Below are positions 59,611 through 64,000 of a DNA stretch of 64,000 nt, piece by piece. The translations under genes were made by a program, and so were the position numbers. The notes under the pieces were generated by a model. That model was not told the origin of the DNA and made no database searches. It was given only the letters and a program-made list of their open reading frames with translations. This DNA is from Paramecium sonneborni. Lineage: Eukaryota > Ciliophora > Oligohymenophorea > Peniculida > Parameciidae. Where the stretch lies: the NCBI GenBank assembly GCA_905182985.1, contig CAJJDN010000052.1:1-64000 (forward strand), given 5' to 3'. Numbering within the stretch: position 1 is the first letter of the stretch; each line of letters opens with the position of its first letter.

Positions 59611-60915
59611 TCACAATTTAGAAAATTATTGGGTAACTTCTTACAAGCCTAAGACTTTTTCTAAAGTATCTAATCCATATTTAGAAGGAGCTCCTGTTTC
59701 TTTTAAAAGAGTTCTATTCAATTTTGAATTTTTTTGGATATATTCCTTATTCATAAATTTTTGATGCCATTCAATCATTTTATCAGTTCCAGGTGTTTAA
59801 AGACCAAGCATTTCTGAAAGATCCTAAAAGTGAATAGAATAATAAATTTACTTTGAGTATACATAATCCATAAGGAATATCTTCCCAAAAAATTCTGGCT
59901 TCTGTATTTAATTAAACACCTCCTTAGACAGGCTTAGTAGGTATTTAAATAGTAGCATAGCCAGCATTAGTTCTGAAAACTGTTTTCAAATTAGATTTAT
60001 CTTTGACTTGATCTCCATATTATTAAATAATTCTTTCCTTAATTGGTATGATTAGATCTAAATTAAAGTGAGGATATCTTTTTAGAATTTCCCTTTTGAT
60101 TGCTTAGATTTCATCATCCAAAATTTGGAGCATATATGCACTAAAATCATCAAAATCTTCATAAAATGTAGGTACTTCATTTGGTTGATAAACTTATTTA
60201 CCATCCCAATTCTAAAAATAAATATATTAATAATACTCTAAATACAGCATAGACTCTAGCAGGATGAATAATTTAATTGCTAGGAGTTAAGGTTAATGTT
60301 AAAAAGTTTGGTGCTTATAAAACAGGTATTTGAAACATATTTTCTAATAATAAAAAGAGTTCTTCTTTTCTATTAAGATTTGAGATTGCACATTAAAGCT
60401 TAGTTTTTGGTCCAATTATTCTTACAGATTCTCCGTATTTAAATATTTTACAAAGCCATGGTATATTATATAAACCAAAATAAGTAATGTTATCAGTTTT
60501 GATTCTATCCCCAAAAACGCTTCTGCACATCCATTCAAATCCACCTTAAGCAAATAATGTACCCTTTTTTATTATTATAATTTTATTACTACAAAAGAAT
60601 CTTTAGTCACAAAAGGAGCTATCTTTTATAATATTTCGTGATGAACATGAGCTGGTCCTCCTATAATCCATAATTTAGCTCCAGGAAAATCTTAAGGGTT
60701 ATTTGAGACTTTATTGATTTTTCCTTAATGATTCATCATAAAAGAATATACCATTCCCATGGACTTCCTTTTGTCAATCCCACTATTTCCTATTTCCAAT
60801 CTTAAGGTTTTCTTGTAAAGACATTTACTTAAATGTTTTCAAAACGACCTGCTGATGCTACTGTTGCATGAGAACCATTTCCACCTCCACATACTACAAT
60901 ACTTGTTGGAATCAT
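59611..60915 (-). CDS. Opine (octopine/nopaline) dehydrogenase family enzyme
   Basis: About 395 residues. The Rossmann start is SIVVCGGGNGSHATVASAG, a G-x-G-x-x-x-A NAD(P) site. The next strand VFTRKPQDW fits a ribose-binding loop, then GAKLWIIGGPAHVHHEIL. The C-terminal domain has TLTPSNQIIHPARVYAV, closely matching the N-x-x-x-H-P-x-R catalytic segment of opine dehydrogenases. Such enzymes join a keto acid to an amino acid with NAD(P)H. Introns: 25 nt after VYAVFR (~60215-60239), ~28 nt near 59825-59852, one near 60567-60595, and an unusual ~41-nt one near 60723-60763, needed to join GLTKG to KINKVSNN; otherwise a frameshift exists there. Start ATG 60915, stop TGA 59611. Confidence 0.75.
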
Positions 60916-60978
60916 TTAATTTAATTTTATTAATTTGATTTTAAGTAATACATGATAGAAAAAATAAATAAAAATTTT

Positions 60979-61049
60979 TCCGATACCGGGGATTGAACCC
61001 GGGTCCCCAGGGTGAAAACCTGATATCCTAACCACTAGACTATACCGGA
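60979..61049 (-). tRNA. tRNA-Glu (anticodon TTC)
   Basis: A complete cloverleaf of 71 nt. The acceptor TCCGGTA pairs with TATCGGA (one G-T). The D-arm is GTCTAGTGGTTAGGAT, the anticodon stem TCAGG/CCTGG surrounds loop TTTTCAC (anticodon TTC), and the T-arm CCGGG/CCCGG holds TTCAATC. The sequence is typical of eukaryotic tRNA-Glu. The A/B boxes for Pol III are inside (TAGTGGTTAGG and GGTTCAATCC). A T run follows within a few bases downstream on the minus strand (aaaaa on plus at 60969-60974), a terminator for Pol III. It reads GAA, not the reassigned TAA/TAG. Confidence 0.95.
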
Positions 61050-61106
61050 AATGTTAATTATTATAGAATTATTTGAGTTTTATTTGGCAAAAATTATATT
61101 TAATTT

Positions 61107-62391
61107 TCATTATCTATATAATTTTTCAATATAATTCAATAATTCTCTTGGAGTGACTTATTTTCTATCTTCAGATAACTTAAATTTTTATTGATAATGA
61201 GTATTATTTACAATATAAATTGTAAGTTCTAACATCTTTTCTAGATCTAATTCATAAAAATTTTGGTTCTTTATTTACAAGACATAATACTTTCAATTAA
61301 TTAAATACTTCTATGTATCTTTCAGCTTAATCTAATTAGAAATCTTTGTCTGTGTACAATTCATCAGATTTTGAATCCAAAAGCATAACTCTTACATTTC
61401 TTGGAATTACTTGAATATCTTACTCATCAAGTTTGAGCAGTTCCTTCAAGCTTGGGTTATTTTAGAAACACTTACTTCAATTTTCTTTGGTGTCATATTT
61501 TCCATTTTCTCTTTGATAATTTTATCAATTTACAATTTAGGGAATATTTATAATTTTTAAACATCACTCTAATTTTATTCATTATTACTAAGATAATTTA
61601 TATATAATACCTTTAAATATAATTACTTGAAGTTCTTTACAAATAACGTGTTTAATGTCCTGTATTATCTGGTTGACTAAAATACCTTTTCAATTCTAAA
61701 GGATGATTTTCAGGTATAAGATGTGATTCTTCCATAAGTTTCTCTAATAATTAAATTTAATCTCTTTTAAGACGATTTGCTTCTTCAGGATCAACATAAA
61801 ATTAGAATTCCTCCATAACAGGTCCATCTGGAGTTAGATGTCTTTTTTTCATAAAATTAATTCGAAACTCATCAAGAATGTCTTCTCTTTATTGAAATCC
61901 TTTTACTCGCTTTCTTCCTAATTCAGCAATAACATTATTTTAAATTTCAGCAATATCTTTAGATTATTATTCTTTTAGCATTTGTTCTTATCTTTGGTAT
62001 TCTTAACGATTAATATTTGAGTGTCCTAATGATTGCCATTTAAATTAGTAATATTTTTGTTTGTCTTTCAAATCTCTCTGTCCCATTAGAAGAATTTGCT
62101 TAAGTGTTTTTGAATATTGAGACTCTTTTGAAGACTCATACAAAATATCTTAAAGAATCTAAAAAATTCATAAATATAATGCACTTATTCAATATTGATA
62201 GATTCTATTGGACAACGAATCAGATTTGCCTATTCTGGATTACGAATTGACTCAAACAGTATTTGGTTAGTTCGTTGTTCCTCTTTTGATTTTTTTTTTA
62301 TAATAGGTAGTTATTCCTCAAAGATGTCACTGTAATCGTCTTCTTTCTCAGTCTTGTTGTTTTATTTACGCTTTGTATTCTTTTTACTCAT
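61107..62391 (-). CDS. Conserved-looking protein of unknown function
   Basis: About 385 residues with four or more introns: ~62174-62199 (26 nt), ~61662-61687, ~61605-61627, ~61467-61498 (about 32 nt) and ~61281-61302. It starts MSKKNTKRKQNNKTEKEDD, a basic nuclear-type head. The body is helical and charged (EILDEFRINFMKKRHLTPDG-like, VDPEEANRLKRDQIQLLEKL). The C-terminus has VIPRNVRVMLLDSKSDELYT and ends LLNYIEKLYRQ before TGA 61107. No domain recognised; the positively charged N-terminus is compatible with a nuclear or ribonucleoprotein role. The intron pattern here was the hardest in the window, so internal details may be off. Confidence 0.55.
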
Positions 62392-62427
62392 TTCAAAGAT
62401 TTAAATATTAAAATATCTAATTACAAT

Positions 62428-63086
62428 TCACTTCTTTTTTTTCGGGGTTGTTTTTAATGCTTTAATTGCATTAATTACAAAATAAGTCAAAAGAACTCCT
62501 CCAAGAATTGGAAAAATGATCAGGTAATTGAAATTCATTCCAAATACACCAAGATGAGGAACAGTGGATTAGATTTCACTTTGGATATCCTTATTAAATT
62601 CTGTTTCAAGACTTTTCACAATGCTCGAAATAATATCATCTAGTTGTGGGTTTGGAATAAGTTCCTTGTTTTTTAAATCTTTGATATAATGAGTGTAATC
62701 AAAGCCCTTTACAACTTCTCTATAGGTAACATGGAAAGATTATCCTGCTTCAAAATCTTTGATTATCTAAAAAACGCGTGTTAAATATATGTGCTTACTT
62801 ATTTGCTATCAGCTAGAGGAAGGGTAGCAAAACACTTTTTAATCATATATACTCTTATATCATGGACAATCTTTTCTTTATCATTTTATTAATAACGCTT
62901 GGATACAGAATCAACAACATGATCAAATGTCTGAATAAATGTATAGATAGATAAAAATACCTTGAATTTTTGATTGTCTTACAAAGTGATAAGCCAACAA
63001 GAAGTGATTACTTCTACATTATCTGATACAGCTTTCACAAATTATACATAAAGACAAAGACAGAGAGCCAATATGTATGTGGACAT
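62428..63086 (-). CDS. Secretory-pathway type I membrane protein, unknown
   Basis: About 208 residues, one intron at 62770-62801. A signal peptide opens the protein (MSTYILALCLCLYVQFVKAV), followed by a lumenal helical domain with two Cys (ITSCWLIT, IKKCFATLPLADSK), then a membrane helix (FNYLIIFPILGGVLLTYFVI) and a short cytoplasmic tail ending TPKKKK. The KKxx-type end would return it to the ER. No family recognised. It starts 38 bp from the divergent androglobin-like gene. Confidence 0.7.
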
Positions 63087-63123
63087 GATTTAGTAATATG
63101 ATTATTAATTTATTTATTTTTCA

Positions 63124-64000
63124 ATGCCTCCCAAAACAACAAAAGATCAGAAGGGTCGACAACTATTTAAAGTAGGGACACCATTAAAGGATGTGATTCC
63201 ATAGAGTGTAAAGAATCCACCAAGGGATCCAAAGAGTTTAAAAGCCCCTGAACAAATAACGAAATAGAGTATGCAGGGTAAAGGATATTGGTATTGTTTA
63301 AGAATATCATGCATTTGCTGATCCAGAAGAATGGCCAGGGGATGAAGTTATCTAAGGGTTAAATCTTCTATAAGGTGAGACTTAAATAACAAAGTGTAAT
63401 TTTGAAACTGACAAATATGTTGCTTTTTGGAGAAGACCAATGAGTTTTTTAAGATAAAGATGGCAATAGTAAAAATATATTTGATGTTAGAGAATCTGAA
63501 CATGAACCACCTTACATGGATATGAGAGAAAATAGATACAATATGAATGATGATTATTATTCAACGAGATTGGAGACAGTAGAGAAAATACATTACATGG
63601 AGAAGGAAGCAGAACATCATTTGACAATTTGTGAGAGTTATGAGAGAATGGAGACACAAGATGAAGTAGAGTTGAGAAGAAAAGACTTTTTGGAAAAATA
63701 AGCAGCATAATAAAAGAATAAGAAAGCTGGTAAAAAATAAGCAGAGGAAGTATTTGATGAAAATCCTAAGATGACATCTGATGTAAGATTAAGCGATTTA
63801 ATATGTAATGATACATTACCACCTAATTCTCGTTGGATTGCATCCTAATTATAATAAATAAAAGATAGAGATATAAGAGATTGTTTTAATTAGAAATCAC
63901 TTTCAAGTAAGATTTACCCTCAAAAGGATGGAGCACCAATTTATAATCCAAATGGAAAATATATAGTGAAGTTATATTTTATGGGAAAAGAGAGAAAAAT
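63124..64000 (+). CDS. Androglobin-like protein, calpain-fold N-terminal part, 3' end outside window
   Basis: It starts MPPKTTKDQKGRQLFKVGTP and runs off the right edge, one intron at about 63283-63307. EYHAFADPEEWPGDEVI and KYVAFWRRPMSF resemble the head of androglobin/calpain-7-like proteins. Near the end, PNGKYIVKLYFMGKERK fits the strand that precedes the V-I-D-D segment of calpain-type protease domains. At about 63447-63457 the frame steps by +1 (RRPMSF to DKDGNSKNIFDVRES) and I found no intron that explains it. Androglobin is linked to ciliary and sperm-tail function. The assignment rests on a few segments only. Confidence 0.55.

Noticed and set aside
60979..61049. Suppressor-type tRNA reading TAA or TAG
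   Set aside because: The anticodon is TTC, so it is ordinary tRNA-Glu.
63447..63457. Programmed -1 frameshift at T TTT TTA
   Set aside because: The heptamer is a classical -1 slippery site and is in register, but the downstream coding frame needs +1, so this mechanism does not fit.

Overview
This window reads as macronuclear DNA of a Paramecium-type ciliate. The DNA is very AT-rich, TAA and TAG occur throughout otherwise intact reading frames as glutamine, and TGA is the only codon that ends them. Genes are cut by tiny introns, almost all 20-32 nt, that begin GTA or GTG and end TAG or AAG. Genes are dense, on both strands, often less than 300 bp apart. Under the standard code almost every gene looks like rubble, so all calls here were made by reading the ciliate code and removing short introns by hand. 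There are no operons; each gene is taken as its own unit.

Bases 1-6100 look like a decaying, repeat-prone part of a chromosome. They hold the 5' part of a zinc-finger/pentapeptide gene, a start-less array of near-identical 126-bp WD40 units that runs into a single N (assembly join), a frame-shifted relic of a tyrosine recombinase, and a frame-damaged protein kinase.

Bases 6184-21420 hold a giant frame that joins WD40, leucine-rich, multi-pass membrane and isoaspartyl-methyltransferase-like parts, then a small membrane protein, an ABC1/UbiB kinase, a cyclic-nucleotide-gated-type K+ channel, two coiled-coil proteins, a VPS9 Rab-GEF and an LC8 dynein light chain.

Bases 21831-36063 hold a small MGSIC-start protein, a membrane-bound hybrid histidine kinase with receiver, two small unknowns, an SPX-EXS phosphate exporter, HAT1, a DENN protein, and a membrane-anchored M16-like protein that lacks the zinc motif.

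Bases 36266-51947 hold a WD40-like protein, a secreted coiled coil, two of the three MORN proteins, a Myb factor, an F-BAR-like protein, a very large Q/N-rich coiled coil, a B-box coiled coil and an LRRC56-like LRR protein.

Bases 52229-64000 hold an RJL GTPase, an LRAT-like small protein, a third MORN protein, a TPR protein, an IQ/coiled-coil protein like DRC10, an opine-dehydrogenase-family enzyme, a tRNA-Glu, an unknown, a secretory-pathway membrane protein and the start of an androglobin-like calpain-fold protein.

Many of the recognisable genes suit a ciliated cell (LC8, LRRC56-like, RJL, DRC10-like, androglobin-like, CNG channel, MORN proteins), but this is family knowledge, not evidence of co-regulation. 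Exact splice sites and starts are hand-inferred; where a frame break could not be explained by an intron I say so.
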